Assembly: GCF_018736105.1 (NCBI RefSeq)
Contig: NZ_CP076135.1
Location: forward strand, 1,176,001 to 1,240,000
Origin: Bradyrhizobium sediminis
GTDB lineage: Bacteria > Pseudomonadota > Alphaproteobacteria > Rhizobiales > Xanthobacteraceae
Direction of reading: 5' to 3'
DNA: 64,000 nt
Shown here: positions 34,551 through 43,493 of the stretch, piece after piece
Layout of the letters: each line of letters opens with the position of its first letter
Position numbering within the stretch: the first letter of the stretch is position 1
Notes under the pieces: model-generated
Told to the model about the DNA's origin: nothing
What the model saw: only the letters and a program-made list of their open reading frames with translations
The model's database searches: none
Position numbers and translations under genes: made by a program

Positions 34551-36287
34551 TCAGGCCGCGATAGCGTTCAATTCATTAACCAACGCAGACAGCGTCTTTG
34601 CATCAGCGACGGCGCGGACGATCATCGGCTCGGCACGGCCGCGGATCGTGACCTCCTGCTGCGGCAGGCTATCTGCCGCAAGGCCGCCGGTGACGCGAAC
34701 TTCTTCCGAAATGACGGCCTCGCAGGCGAGGGACTTCGTCATATCCTGCAGCCGTGCGGCGACGTTGACGGCGTCGCCGAGCGCGGTGAACACCATGTGA
34801 TCGCGGTAGCCGATGTCGCCGATGATCACCTCGCCGCCGTGAATGCCGATGCCGAAGCGGATCGGCTCATGCAGGTCGTGGCTGAGGAACTGATTCAATT
34901 CGTCGATATTGGCAGCGATCAGGCTCGCGGCCCTGAGCGCCTGTCGGCAGGCGGTTTGCGGATCCGTCCCGAGTCCGAACAGCGCCAGCTGTCCGTCGCC
35001 GACGAACTGATTGGGCTGACCGCCGCATTCCATCACCGCCTGCGAGACCGCGCCGAGGAAGCGGTTGACGATGAAGACGGTGTCGAACGGCAGCCGCTTT
35101 TCCGCGAGCTTGGTCGAGCCGCGCATGTCCACGAACATGCTGACGAGATAGCGTTCCTCGCCGATGCGGGACGGACTTGAGGTCCGCAAGGTCGCCGCCG
35201 TGATCTGCGGCAGGAAGATCTGGAAGAAGGATAGATCGGCCTCCGGCCTGAGCTGGCAGGCGAGGCGGATGGCAGGGTCCGCGCCGGCCCCGACGCGGTT
35301 CAGCACGAACACCTCGCGCTTGGAGGGCTCCGGCAGCGAGGCGCAGTCGCCGATCACGCGAATGCGACAGGTGGAGCAGCGAGCGCGCCCGCCGCACACG
35401 CTGGCATGCGGGACATTATTGCGCAGGCTGGCCTCGAGCACGCTGAGACCCTTCGGCACGCGAACCGTCTTGCCATTGCCGTAGGACAGGCTGACCATGC
35501 CGGCCCGGCGTTCGTTGATGGCGCGGACGCCCCTTGCCAGCATCACGAATCCCAACAGGCCGAGATAGCCGATCAGGAAATAATCCTCGATGCTCTTCAG
35601 TACGGATTGTTCGGCTTGGGTGCCGACCTGCCGGGGCGAGAGATTTTCCGCCCTCCATTCCTTGCTATCGTTGTCGACGACGGTTCGCCCGGCCTGATAG
35701 AGCCCGAGCATGGCCAGCGCCGGAACCAGCACCGCTGCCGCAAGCAGAAACGGCGCCGCGTTCCTGTAGAACGCTTTCATGCGCAGCCAGAAATAGAGAC
35801 CGATGCAGCCGTGGACCCAGGCGACGGTCATGACCGCAAGCATCAGCCAGATCTTGTATGGCCACACGATCCAGTACGCAAAAAGCACCTGCGGATAAAG
35901 CTTTTCGTGCCCGAACAGCGTCTGGCCGAGCCGCACGCCGGCAATGTGGGTGATGATGAGCGCCGGAATGCTCAGGCCGAGCACGAGCTGCAGCGGCTCG
36001 ATCGCCTTCCAGCGGAATTGCCGGCGCTCGTAAAGCGCCCAGAGGCCGAGACCGGCATGGACCAGTGCCGCGGTGTAAAACAACATGGCGACCGGGAGAA
36101 ATTGCCACAACAGGGTATGGTAATAGACCCCATCGGCCATCGCCTCCATCGAGATATTGCCGAGCGCATGATTGAGGAAGTGGCTGACCAGATAGGCGAA
36201 CAATACCAGTCCGCAGCAGAGCCGGATTTGCCGGACGCTGATGCCGCGGACGAATTTCATGAGCGCTTCCGGGGATAATGAGGCCAT
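34551..36287 (-). CDS. Membrane-bound class III nucleotide cyclase with six-helix haem-type anchor and [2Fe-2S] domain
   Basis: A 578-residue fusion. Residues about 20-250 have six or more hydrophobic helices with His at 36, 40, 77, 114 and 159, resembling the diheme-b anchor of succinate dehydrogenase and of the S. meliloti cyclase CyaC. A plant-type ferredoxin domain (about 265-355) follows with Cys 298, 304, 307 and 344. The C-terminal cyclase domain has both metal-binding Asp, D387 ('FVDMRG') and D431 ('VGDGQL'), and the 'GDAVNVAARLQ' helix. It probably makes cAMP in response to quinone or redox state. Nucleotide specificity was not resolved. A 181-bp gap separates it from the next gene on its strand. 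Confidence 0.88.
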   Translation of the reverse strand: MASLSPEALMKFVRGISVRQIRLCCGLVLFAYLVSHFLNHALGNISMEAMADGVYYHTLLWQFLPVAMLFYTAALVHAGLGLWALYERRQFRWKAIEPLQLVLGLSIPALIITHIAGVRLGQTLFGHEKLYPQVLFAYWIVWPYKIWLMLAVMTVAWVHGCIGLYFWLRMKAFYRNAAPFLLAAAVLVPALAMLGLYQAGRTVVDNDSKEWRAENLSPRQVGTQAEQSVLKSIEDYFLIGYLGLLGFVMLARGVRAINERRAGMVSLSYGNGKTVRVPKGLSVLEASLRNNVPHASVCGGRARCSTCRIRVIGDCASLPEPSKREVFVLNRVGAGADPAIRLACQLRPEADLSFFQIFLPQITAATLRTSSPSRIGEERYLVSMFVDMRGSTKLAEKRLPFDTVFIVNRFLGAVSQAVMECGGQPNQFVGDGQLALFGLGTDPQTACRQALRAASLIAANIDELNQFLSHDLHEPIRFGIGIHGGEVIIGDIGYRDHMVFTALGDAVNVAARLQDMTKSLACEAVISEEVRVTGGLAADSLPQQEVTIRGRAEPMIVRAVADAKTLSALVNELNAIAA

Positions 36288-36424
36288 CTGGTCCTGTCGA
36301 TTAATCCTGCGGTTCTGCCGATGTTGCCGATGTTAGTGGGGGAACGGCCCGGACGCCATGGGGAGTTGATGTCGAAGCTGCTGCAAGTTGACACCCCCAC
36401 CGGAGTCGGGGAGAAAGCGCCGTG

Positions 36425-38092
36425 ATGATCACCCCGCCCGATCAGGCCAGCGCCAGGCCGGCCAGTCCTGCCTCCCGGCAACTGCTTGCGGTTGCCGCCG
36501 CCATCGTGGCGATGACGGCGCTGCGGTTGATCTACGCAAGCGCGATCGATCTACGTACCGACGAGGCCTATTACTGGACCTGGTCGAAGGAGGGCGCGCT
36601 GTCCTTCCTCGATCATCCCCCCGTCATTGCGTGGTTCATCCGCTTCGGCACCGCCATCTTCGGCGACACTAATCTGGGCGTGCGGTTTGCCGGCATCGTG
36701 GCGATGCTGGTCACACAGCTCCTGCTTGCCGATATCGTCCGGCGCGTGACCCATGATGTCCGCGCGGTCGCGCTGGTGCTGCTGATGCCGGAGGCGGCAC
36801 TCTATTACGGGCTGTTGATGGCCAAGGTCTCGCCCGATGTGGCGCTGATTCCGTTTGCGGTGGCGATGATCTGGGCGCTGGTGCGGCTCACCGAGAGCAA
36901 TGATGCGCGCTGGTGGTTGGCCGCAGGCGTCTTCGCCGGGTTGGCGCTGTCGTCGAAATTCACCGCCGGAATGCTGCTTCCGGCGGCCGCGGCCTTCATG
37001 CTGGTGCCGAAATGGCGCGGCCGCTGGCTGGCGAGCCCGTATCCGTGGCTCGCGGCGCTGATTGCGGTCGTGGTGTTTCTGCCGGTCCTGATCTGGAACT
37101 ATCAGCACGACTGGGCCTCGTTCCGGTTTCAGCTGGTGCGCGCCACCGCGACCCATGAATTGTCGCTCCGTACCGTCGGGGACTATATCGGGCTGCAGTT
37201 CGGGCTGGTCGGGTTCATCCTGCTGCCGGTGGTTTTGTCGGGCGTGGCGCTGACGGCGTGGCGGGGATATCGCCGCGGCGATGCGGTGGCGATTCTGCTG
37301 TCGACCGCCGTGATCGTTCCGTTCGGTTACTTCTTCTGGAAATCGCTGTCCTTGAGGGTCGGCGATACCTGGCCGATGTTTATGTGGCCGGCCGGATTTG
37401 CCGCCACGGCCATCAATATCGCGATGCTGCCGCGCGACGGTTTTCCGGCATGGATGATCCAGTCAACGATTGCCTGGGCGAAGGTGGCGGTCGCCTCCGG
37501 GGTCGTCTTCGTCATTGCGGTCTTCCTCTATTACGTCGTCGCTCCCTGGAATTTTATCGGCCGGGCCGACCCGATCGGCGGCGAGGCGGGCTATGAGCAG
37601 GTGGTCGAGCGCGCGCAGGCGCAATTGCAGAAGACCGGCGCGACCTGGATCGCCACCACGGACTACCGGACCTACGCCATGCTGCGCTGGTTCTTCAAGG
37701 ACCGCGTCCCCGTCGTCCAGATCAACGAGCGCGGCAGGTTCGAAGGCTTTCGCGATCCCGGCATGAATGCGATCCGCGGCCACGCCGGCCTCTATGTCGG
37801 ACGCGAGCCCGACAACACCAGCCCGGTATGGCGGTCGACGACCGCGATCAGGGAGCCGCTCGAACGGGTCGAGCGCAGCTGGCGCGGCATCGTGATGGAC
37901 ACCTACGCGCTGGAAAAGCTCACCGGTTGGACGCCCGAGCTTTCGCCGCCAAGGGACTCGCCGCTCTATCGCCCGCGGGTGCTGGCAGGCGGTGATCAGC
38001 CGCCCGCCTTATTTCTGACCGCTTCCATTCAGACCTCGTTCAGTGGCAAGCTTGGTAATCTGCATCGGCTCCTTATCGCGGGTTTCTCATGA
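36425..38092 (+). CDS. GT39-type (ArnT-like) integral membrane glycosyltransferase
   Basis: A 555-residue membrane protein. The N-terminal 'LRTDEAYYWTWSKEGALSF' carries the Asp-Glu pair typical of the first periplasmic loop in dolichyl/undecaprenyl-phosphate sugar transferases. About ten or more transmembrane segments follow, then a soluble C-terminal domain. It likely moves a sugar from an undecaprenyl-linked donor to an acceptor at the periplasmic face. The ATG at 36425 is used in place of a GTG one codon upstream. The stop TGA overlaps the ATG of the pseudo-caspase gene, so translation is coupled. Confidence 0.88.
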   Translation: MITPPDQASARPASPASRQLLAVAAAIVAMTALRLIYASAIDLRTDEAYYWTWSKEGALSFLDHPPVIAWFIRFGTAIFGDTNLGVRFAGIVAMLVTQLLLADIVRRVTHDVRAVALVLLMPEAALYYGLLMAKVSPDVALIPFAVAMIWALVRLTESNDARWWLAAGVFAGLALSSKFTAGMLLPAAAAFMLVPKWRGRWLASPYPWLAALIAVVVFLPVLIWNYQHDWASFRFQLVRATATHELSLRTVGDYIGLQFGLVGFILLPVVLSGVALTAWRGYRRGDAVAILLSTAVIVPFGYFFWKSLSLRVGDTWPMFMWPAGFAATAINIAMLPRDGFPAWMIQSTIAWAKVAVASGVVFVIAVFLYYVVAPWNFIGRADPIGGEAGYEQVVERAQAQLQKTGATWIATTDYRTYAMLRWFFKDRVPVVQINERGRFEGFRDPGMNAIRGHAGLYVGREPDNTSPVWRSTTAIREPLERVERSWRGIVMDTYALEKLTGWTPELSPPRDSPLYRPRVLAGGDQPPALFLTASIQTSFSGKLGNLHRLLIAGFS

Positions 38093-40728
38093 AGCATCAG
38101 CGCAAATTCGTATTGGTCTTGTTCTCGGTGCTTCTTTTCTGGGATTTGGCCTTGGCCGGTGCCCATGCGGCGGAAACGCGCATCGCGCTGGTCGTCGGCA
38201 ACGCAAATTACTCAGCGGGAGCCCTTCCGACACCCGCCAACGATGCCGGTTTGATCGCGCAAACCCTTCAGGCTGCCGGCTTCGACGTGGTCGGGGTTCG
38301 CGACCTCGATCAGGATTCCCTGCGCAAGACGTTCCGGGATTTTATCGCCAAGGTCTCCGCGGCAGGCCCCGATACGGTGTCATTCGTCTACCTCAGCGGC
38401 TACGGATTGCAGCTGGAAGGTGAAAACTACTTTGTGCCGACGGACGCGAACATTGCACGTGATGCGAATGTCTCCTCCGAGGCGTTACGCATTTCGGACT
38501 ACACCAAACCGCTTGCAGCTCTCGGCATCAAGGCGAGTATCATCGTTCTTGACGGGGCTCGGGCCAATCCTTTCGCCAAATCCGGCCCCCCGCTGGCGGG
38601 CGGTTTGGCCCTTGTCGAGCCGGATCCCGGAACATTGATCGCCCTCAACGCGGCGCCTGGAACGGTTGCGCAGAACGAGGCCGGTCCGTACTCATCCTAT
38701 GCCCAGGCTCTTGCAGAGATGATGCGCGAGGGCGGCCTTCCGGTGACAGATCTGTTCAACCGGATCCGGCTTCGGGTGAACGAGATCACCAAGGGCGCGC
38801 AAGTGCCATGGAATGCTTCAAAGCTGCAGGCGCCGTTCTACTTCTTCGAGCGGGCGCCGGATGCGCCTCCGCCCCAGGTTTCGCCCGAACAGACCTCAAC
38901 GATCCGCTCGAAGCCGATCCGTGATCTTGACGCGCGGGATGCCTATCTCGCGGCGCTCGATCGCGACAATCTGCAGGACTATGAAAACTTCCTCGTTGCC
39001 TATCCCAACGATCCGATGGCACGCCGCGTGCGGGCGATTGTTGCCGCCCGCCGCGAGGCCATAACGTGGCGGCGCAGCCGGAGCGTCGATACGCCGGCCG
39101 CTTACTGGTCGTATCTGCGCCGTTATCCGAACGGCTTCCACGCCAATGATGCGCGGCGCCGGCTGGCATATTTGACGGCCGCGCTCGAGCCGCCGCCGAG
39201 ATTCGAAATCATCAGCTACGACGTGCCGCCGCCGCCGCCGGAAGAGATCATTTACGTGGAACGGCCGGTGCTGGTTTTCGACGATCCGGATTTCGGATTT
39301 GCGCCGCCGCCGCCACCGCCGGTATTCTTTCTGCCGCCGCGACCGGTCTATTTCGTGGAATTGGCTCCGCCGCCACCGCCGGTCTATGCCTATGTGCTTC
39401 CCGTTCCGGTTTACGTGCCGGTACCGGTGTGGGTCAATCCGCCGCGATACGTCGCGCCGCCGCCGAATAACGTCATCTACAACAACATCCACAACACGGT
39501 TATCGTCAACAACACGACCAATACCGTGACGGTTACCAAGCCAGGCGGACAGACCCAGACACTCACACCGCCGGCGCCACCCCCCGCGTCTCAGCCGCAG
39601 TCGCCTGTTGCCGGCGGAAAAATTGCTCCCGCCGGCGGGGGTGCTGCCGCTTTGCTCGCACCTGCGCTGCCACCATCGGTGGCGCCAAAAGCGATCCCGG
39701 TTCAGACGACGACCCCGCCAGGCACGCCATCTCCCGGCGCACCGCCGGTAATCGGCAAGCCTCCGGTCGCGGGTCAGCCGCTGGCTACTCCTTCTCCTTC
39801 GCCGCCTGGGCAAACGGCTCTTCCGGGGCCGGCGCCGAAATCGCTGACAGGACAGCCGCTGCCTGGCGCCGGCAGTCAACCGCTGCCGCCGGTAAGCGGC
39901 AAGCCACCGGTCGCGGGTCAACCGCTGCCTTCTCCCTCGGCTTCCCCTGCGCCGGGGCAAACGACTCTCCCTGGGCAAGCACCGAAATCGCTGACAGGAC
40001 AACCGCTGCCCGGCGCTGGCGGTCAGCCGCTGCCGCCGGTAAGCGGCAAGCCACCGGTCGCGGGTCAGCCGCTGCCTTCTCCTTCGGCTTCCCCTGCGCC
40101 GGGGCAAACGACTCTCCCCGGGCAAGCGCCGAAATCGCTGACAGGACAACCGCTGCCCGGCGCTGGCGGTCAACCGCTGCCGCCAGTAAGCGGCAAGCCA
40201 CCAGTCGCAGGTCGGCCGCTGGCTACTCCTTCGCCTTCTTCCCCGCAGCCTGGGCAAGCGCCGAAATCGCTGACAGGACAACCGCCGCCCGGAGTTGGCG
40301 GTCAACCGCTGCCGAAGCCACCTGCGGTTACACCGCCAACTTCGCCACCGCCGCCTGTGGTGCGCGCGCCACCGCCACCGCCGCCTGTGGTGCGCGCGCC
40401 ACCGCCACCGCCGCCTGTGGTGCGCGCGCCGCCGCCACCGCCGCCGGTGGTGCGCGCGCCGCCGCCACCGCCTCCTGTGGTGCGAGCGCCACCGCCACCG
40501 CCGCCGGTGGTGCGCGCGCCGCCGCCACCGCCGCCTGTGGTGCGCGCGCCACCGCCACCGCCGCCGGTGGTGCGCGCGCCGCCGCCACCGCCTCCTGTGG
40601 TGCGAGCGCCACCGCCACCGCCTCCTGTCGTGCGTGCGCCACCACCGCCGCCTCCGGTTGCACGACCAGCCCCGCCCGCGGCAGGAAAGCCGTGCGTACT
40701 TCCGAACGGTCAACCCTGTCCTCGATGA
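38089..40728 (+). CDS. Exported pseudo-caspase with long Pro-rich repetitive tail
   Basis: An 879-residue protein with a signal peptide (LVLFSVLLFWDLALAGAHA). Residues 30-260 form a caspase-like (peptidase C14) domain: 'RIALVVGNANYSAGALPTPA' and 'FVYLSGYGLQLEGENYFVP'. The catalytic His of the usual GHG motif is Tyr105 and the catalytic Cys of DACR is Ala157 ('VLDGARANPF'), so peptidase activity is not expected. After a helical region comes a Pro-rich zone, an Asn/Val/Thr stretch ('NNIHNTVIVNNTTNTVTVTK'), 49-residue repeats and ten PPVVRAPPPP units. It ends 'NGQPCPR'. It is likely a periplasmic or surface scaffold. It overlaps the upstream glycosyltransferase gene by ATGA. Confidence 0.85.
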   Translation: MKHQRKFVLVLFSVLLFWDLALAGAHAAETRIALVVGNANYSAGALPTPANDAGLIAQTLQAAGFDVVGVRDLDQDSLRKTFRDFIAKVSAAGPDTVSFVYLSGYGLQLEGENYFVPTDANIARDANVSSEALRISDYTKPLAALGIKASIIVLDGARANPFAKSGPPLAGGLALVEPDPGTLIALNAAPGTVAQNEAGPYSSYAQALAEMMREGGLPVTDLFNRIRLRVNEITKGAQVPWNASKLQAPFYFFERAPDAPPPQVSPEQTSTIRSKPIRDLDARDAYLAALDRDNLQDYENFLVAYPNDPMARRVRAIVAARREAITWRRSRSVDTPAAYWSYLRRYPNGFHANDARRRLAYLTAALEPPPRFEIISYDVPPPPPEEIIYVERPVLVFDDPDFGFAPPPPPPVFFLPPRPVYFVELAPPPPPVYAYVLPVPVYVPVPVWVNPPRYVAPPPNNVIYNNIHNTVIVNNTTNTVTVTKPGGQTQTLTPPAPPPASQPQSPVAGGKIAPAGGGAAALLAPALPPSVAPKAIPVQTTTPPGTPSPGAPPVIGKPPVAGQPLATPSPSPPGQTALPGPAPKSLTGQPLPGAGSQPLPPVSGKPPVAGQPLPSPSASPAPGQTTLPGQAPKSLTGQPLPGAGGQPLPPVSGKPPVAGQPLPSPSASPAPGQTTLPGQAPKSLTGQPLPGAGGQPLPPVSGKPPVAGRPLATPSPSSPQPGQAPKSLTGQPPPGVGGQPLPKPPAVTPPTSPPPPVVRAPPPPPPVVRAPPPPPPVVRAPPPPPPVVRAPPPPPPVVRAPPPPPPVVRAPPPPPPVVRAPPPPPPVVRAPPPPPPVVRAPPPPPPVVRAPPPPPPVARPAPPAAGKPCVLPNGQPCPR
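39838..40320 (+). repeat. 147-bp tandem repeat inside the pseudo-caspase tail
   Basis: Units start with 'aaatcgctgacaggaca' at 39838, 39985 and 40132 (147 bp apart, 49 residues each), with a degenerate fourth start at 40264 (132 bp later). The protein units run from KSLTGQPLPG to GQTTLPGQAP. Near identity of the units suggests recent duplication. Confidence 0.85.
40351..40650 (+). repeat. 30-bp tandem repeat, ten units, coding for PPVVRAPPPP
   Basis: Ten full 30-bp units with starts at 40351, 40381 and so on to 40621, then a decayed unit at 40651. Each codes for PPVVRAPPPP. Units differ at a few third positions (for example ccgcct / ccgccg / cctcct), and some variants recur with the same order, which suggests block duplication. 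This is a likely site of strand slippage. Confidence 0.95.
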
Positions 40729-40815
40729 CTTGGGAGCGCGCTTGAGATTGGAGCCGCGGCGCAACGCGATGAGAGTTCAAGGAAAGACCGGGCTTAGGAA
40801 ATCGCGCCGGATCTC

Positions 40816-41847
40816 TCACCCCTCGCCGTCGCGTTTGCGCAACAAATCCCTGGCGAGGTCCGCCAGCGCGGGACGCGGCAGGGCGGTGAACGGCAGCGGG
40901 CGGGTGACGTCGATGGCGGCAAGCCCGAGCCGCGCGGTCAGCAGCCCGTTCAGGACGCCTTCGCCGAGGCGCTGCGACAGTTTTGCCGCGATGCCGTGGC
41001 CGAGCACCTGCTGGATCAGGCTGTCGCTCGCCGCCATGCCGCCGGTGATGGCGAGGTGCGCGATGACGTGGCGCATCAGCCTGAGCATGCCGAGCGCGCC
41101 CGGCCGTCCGCCGTAGAGCAGCGCCAGCTGCCGGATCAGTCGCAGCGACGCCACGAAGACGAACAGCACGTCGAACAAGGCGCGCGGGCTGACGGCGGTG
41201 ACGATCGAGACGCGCTGCGCGGCCGACGAGACCAGCCGGCGCGCCTCCTGGTCGAGCGGCGTCATCAGTTCACGCTCCGCCAGCCGGATCATGTCGGCGC
41301 CGTCGATGATGTCGCCGGCATGGCCCTGCAGCGCGGCGCGGGCTCGCGCCAGATGCGGGTTCTGGTGCGCAAGGCCCAGCAGATCGCGGACGATGGCGCG
41401 GCTCTCCGCGCGATCGTCGCTGACCAGCACGGCGCCGGCGCGCAGATGCAATTTTTCGATCGTGGCAAGCCGCGCCAGCCCGAAGGCTTCGCGCGCGATA
41501 ACGATCGCAAGCGCCAGCGCGGCGACGATGGCAAAGGCCAGTCCGGCAATGCCGAGGCTCTCGCTGCGTGCGAACAGGTCCTCGATCAGGCGGGTCACGC
41601 CCAGCCCGAGGCCGAGCAGGGTCAACCCACCGACCGCACTCCAGAACACCATGCCCCAGCGAAAGCGGCGCTGCACGGGAACGAGCGGCGCCTCGATCAG
41701 GACCGGCAGCAGCGAGGGATCTGCTTCCGGCCTGACATGCACGGTGCCGCGGGACGGGCGGCTTGAATCGTCCGGATCCGTCACGATGACGGCGGGGTCG
41801 TCGAGCTTGAAGGTCGCCGGCCGCCGGTGATGGGGGCGCTCGCTCAT
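40816..41847 (-). CDS. YcjF-like (TIGR01620/DUF697) membrane protein
   Basis: A 343-residue protein with two membrane segments around residues 65-85 and 100-118 ('WGMVFWSAVGGLTLLGLGLG', 'LGIAGLAFAIVAALALAIVI') and a C-terminal DUF697-type region ('RALFDVLFVFVASLRLIRQL', 'SDSLIQQVLGHGIAAKLSQR'). It is the usual partner of the YcjX GTPase-like protein, and its ATG overlaps the stop of that gene. In enterobacteria the pair is stress-linked; its role here is unknown. Confidence 0.88.
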   Translation of the reverse strand: MSERPHHRRPATFKLDDPAVIVTDPDDSSRPSRGTVHVRPEADPSLLPVLIEAPLVPVQRRFRWGMVFWSAVGGLTLLGLGLGVTRLIEDLFARSESLGIAGLAFAIVAALALAIVIAREAFGLARLATIEKLHLRAGAVLVSDDRAESRAIVRDLLGLAHQNPHLARARAALQGHAGDIIDGADMIRLAERELMTPLDQEARRLVSSAAQRVSIVTAVSPRALFDVLFVFVASLRLIRQLALLYGGRPGALGMLRLMRHVIAHLAITGGMAASDSLIQQVLGHGIAAKLSQRLGEGVLNGLLTARLGLAAIDVTRPLPFTALPRPALADLARDLLRKRDGEG

Positions 41848-43313
41848 TGCAGTCTGTCTCCGATCAGGAACTGGAGGGCGCGGTCGAGGCGGATATGAGG
41901 CAGCGCCGGCTCATCGGTGCCTTCGTGATCGAGCAGGGGCGGACGGAAGCGAAGGAAGCGGTAGTCGGTCTTTTCGGCCGAGGCGCTGGAGAGGCCGCGA
42001 AAAGCGCTGTCGCCCCTGAACAGCTCTTCCGGGTCGGCCGGCAGGTCGCCGGGAAAGGTCGCGACCTCGGTGTCGCCGTCGAAGGTCTCGCCGTTTGCGA
42101 CCTCGCCGGGGGCGGGTGTCCCCACGATCGAGGGCAGCTTGTCCCGGCCGCGCGCGACCTGCGCCTCGCGGGTGGCGCGGACCGCGGCCAGCGCGATGAC
42201 GTCGATCTCGGCGCCGGTGTCCTCGGCGCGCGCGACGGCCCTGCCGACGGTTCGCCGCAGCACCGCCTCGAGGCGGTCGTGGCTGGAATGATGCAGATGA
42301 TCGGCCTTGGTCGCGGCAAACAGGATGCGGTCGATCCGCGGCCGGAACAGGGTGCTCAAGAAGGTGCTGCGCCCGATCCTGAAGCAATCCAGGATTCCCG
42401 CCAGCGCCGCTTCGAGGTCGTGCAACGCCTCAGGTCCGGCATTGAAGGCCGAGAGCGCATCGACCAGCACGACCTGGCGGTCGAGCCGCGAGAAATGATC
42501 GCGGAAGAACGGACGGACCACCACGTCCTTGTAGGCCTCGTAACGCCGGACCATCATCGCCCACAGCGATCCCTCGGGGGCTGACCCGCCGGCCGGCAGG
42601 TCGAGCGGCGCGAAGGTCAGCGCCGGGGTATCGGCGAGATTGCCGGGCATCAGGAAACGGCCGGGCGGCAGCAGGCTCATGGCGAAACGTTCGTCGCGGC
42701 AGGCGCGCAGATAGTCGGTGAACAGCCGCGCGGCCGTCAGTGCCGCCTGTTCGTCTGCCTGCGCTTCCGCGACCAGGGTGGCGAGACGGCCGTGCCATGA
42801 CGCCGCCAGCCCGGCGCGAAGCGGCTCCCGCGACAGCGCGAGGCTCTCAGCCGACCATTGCTCGTAACTCTTGTTGAGCAGCGGCAGGTCGAGCAGCCAT
42901 TCGCCGGGATAGTCGACGATATCGAGCGTCAGCGTGCGGTCGGCGCCGTTCTGCCGCTGGTAGTCGATCACGAGCCGGAGCTCGCTGATATCGACCGTCG
43001 AATTCGGCCAGTGCCGCTCCTCGATCAGGGTGCGGACGTGGTTCTCATAGGCAAAGCGGGGCACCGCGTCGTCGGGCTGCGGCTCCAGCCGGGCGCGGGC
43101 GATCCGTCCAGTTGCGAACGGTTCGAAGATCGGGAAGCGGCCGCCGCGGGTGAGGCCGTGGATCAGCGCGGTGATGAAGACGGTCTTGCCGGCGCGTGAC
43201 AGCCCGGTGACGCCAAGCCGGACCGTCGGATTGAAAAAATGGTCGCCATAGTCCTTCAGGGCCCGCGCCGACAGGCGCGCTTCCTCGACGATATCTTGAA
43301 AACTGAGGGCCAT
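41844..43313 (-). CDS. YcjX-like P-loop (DUF463) protein
   Basis: A 489-residue P-loop protein with a Walker A 'GLSRAGKTVFITALIHG' and the DUF463 N-terminus 'LKDYGDHFFNPTVRLGVTGL'. Later landmarks are 'LDIVDYPGEWLLDLPLLNKS' (G3-like D) and 'LFRPRIDRILFAATKADHLH' (G4-like TKAD), which fit a GTPase. The start at 43313 is chosen because further upstream in-frame Met codons enter an antisense stretch of the haemolysin III gene. It is coupled by ATGA to the ycjF-like gene downstream. Confidence 0.9.
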   Translation of the reverse strand: MALSFQDIVEEARLSARALKDYGDHFFNPTVRLGVTGLSRAGKTVFITALIHGLTRGGRFPIFEPFATGRIARARLEPQPDDAVPRFAYENHVRTLIEERHWPNSTVDISELRLVIDYQRQNGADRTLTLDIVDYPGEWLLDLPLLNKSYEQWSAESLALSREPLRAGLAASWHGRLATLVAEAQADEQAALTAARLFTDYLRACRDERFAMSLLPPGRFLMPGNLADTPALTFAPLDLPAGGSAPEGSLWAMMVRRYEAYKDVVVRPFFRDHFSRLDRQVVLVDALSAFNAGPEALHDLEAALAGILDCFRIGRSTFLSTLFRPRIDRILFAATKADHLHHSSHDRLEAVLRRTVGRAVARAEDTGAEIDVIALAAVRATREAQVARGRDKLPSIVGTPAPGEVANGETFDGDTEVATFPGDLPADPEELFRGDSAFRGLSSASAEKTDYRFLRFRPPLLDHEGTDEPALPHIRLDRALQFLIGDRLQ

Positions 43314-43493
43314 GCGGGCGGGGAGAACTCGGTTTGAGGGAGGCCGTCGGCGGGAGAATGAAGGGAAAGTGGCGATTTGCCGGGCAAAATCAAGTTTCAT
43401 ACTTAGGACGCGATTGCAGCGGAGAAGTCCGGCTTCGTTGACCTCCCCGGAGGTATGTTTTAACGCTTCGCTACCGAAGCCTGCCGGGGCGCC

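Noticed and set aside
40351..40650. CRISPR-like regular spacing of 30-bp units
   Set aside because: Units are contiguous without unique spacers and encode PPVVRAPPPP in frame.
38896..40764. A 622-codon minus-strand Arg-rich frame
   Set aside because: It is the reverse reading of the proline-rich repeats, not a protein gene.
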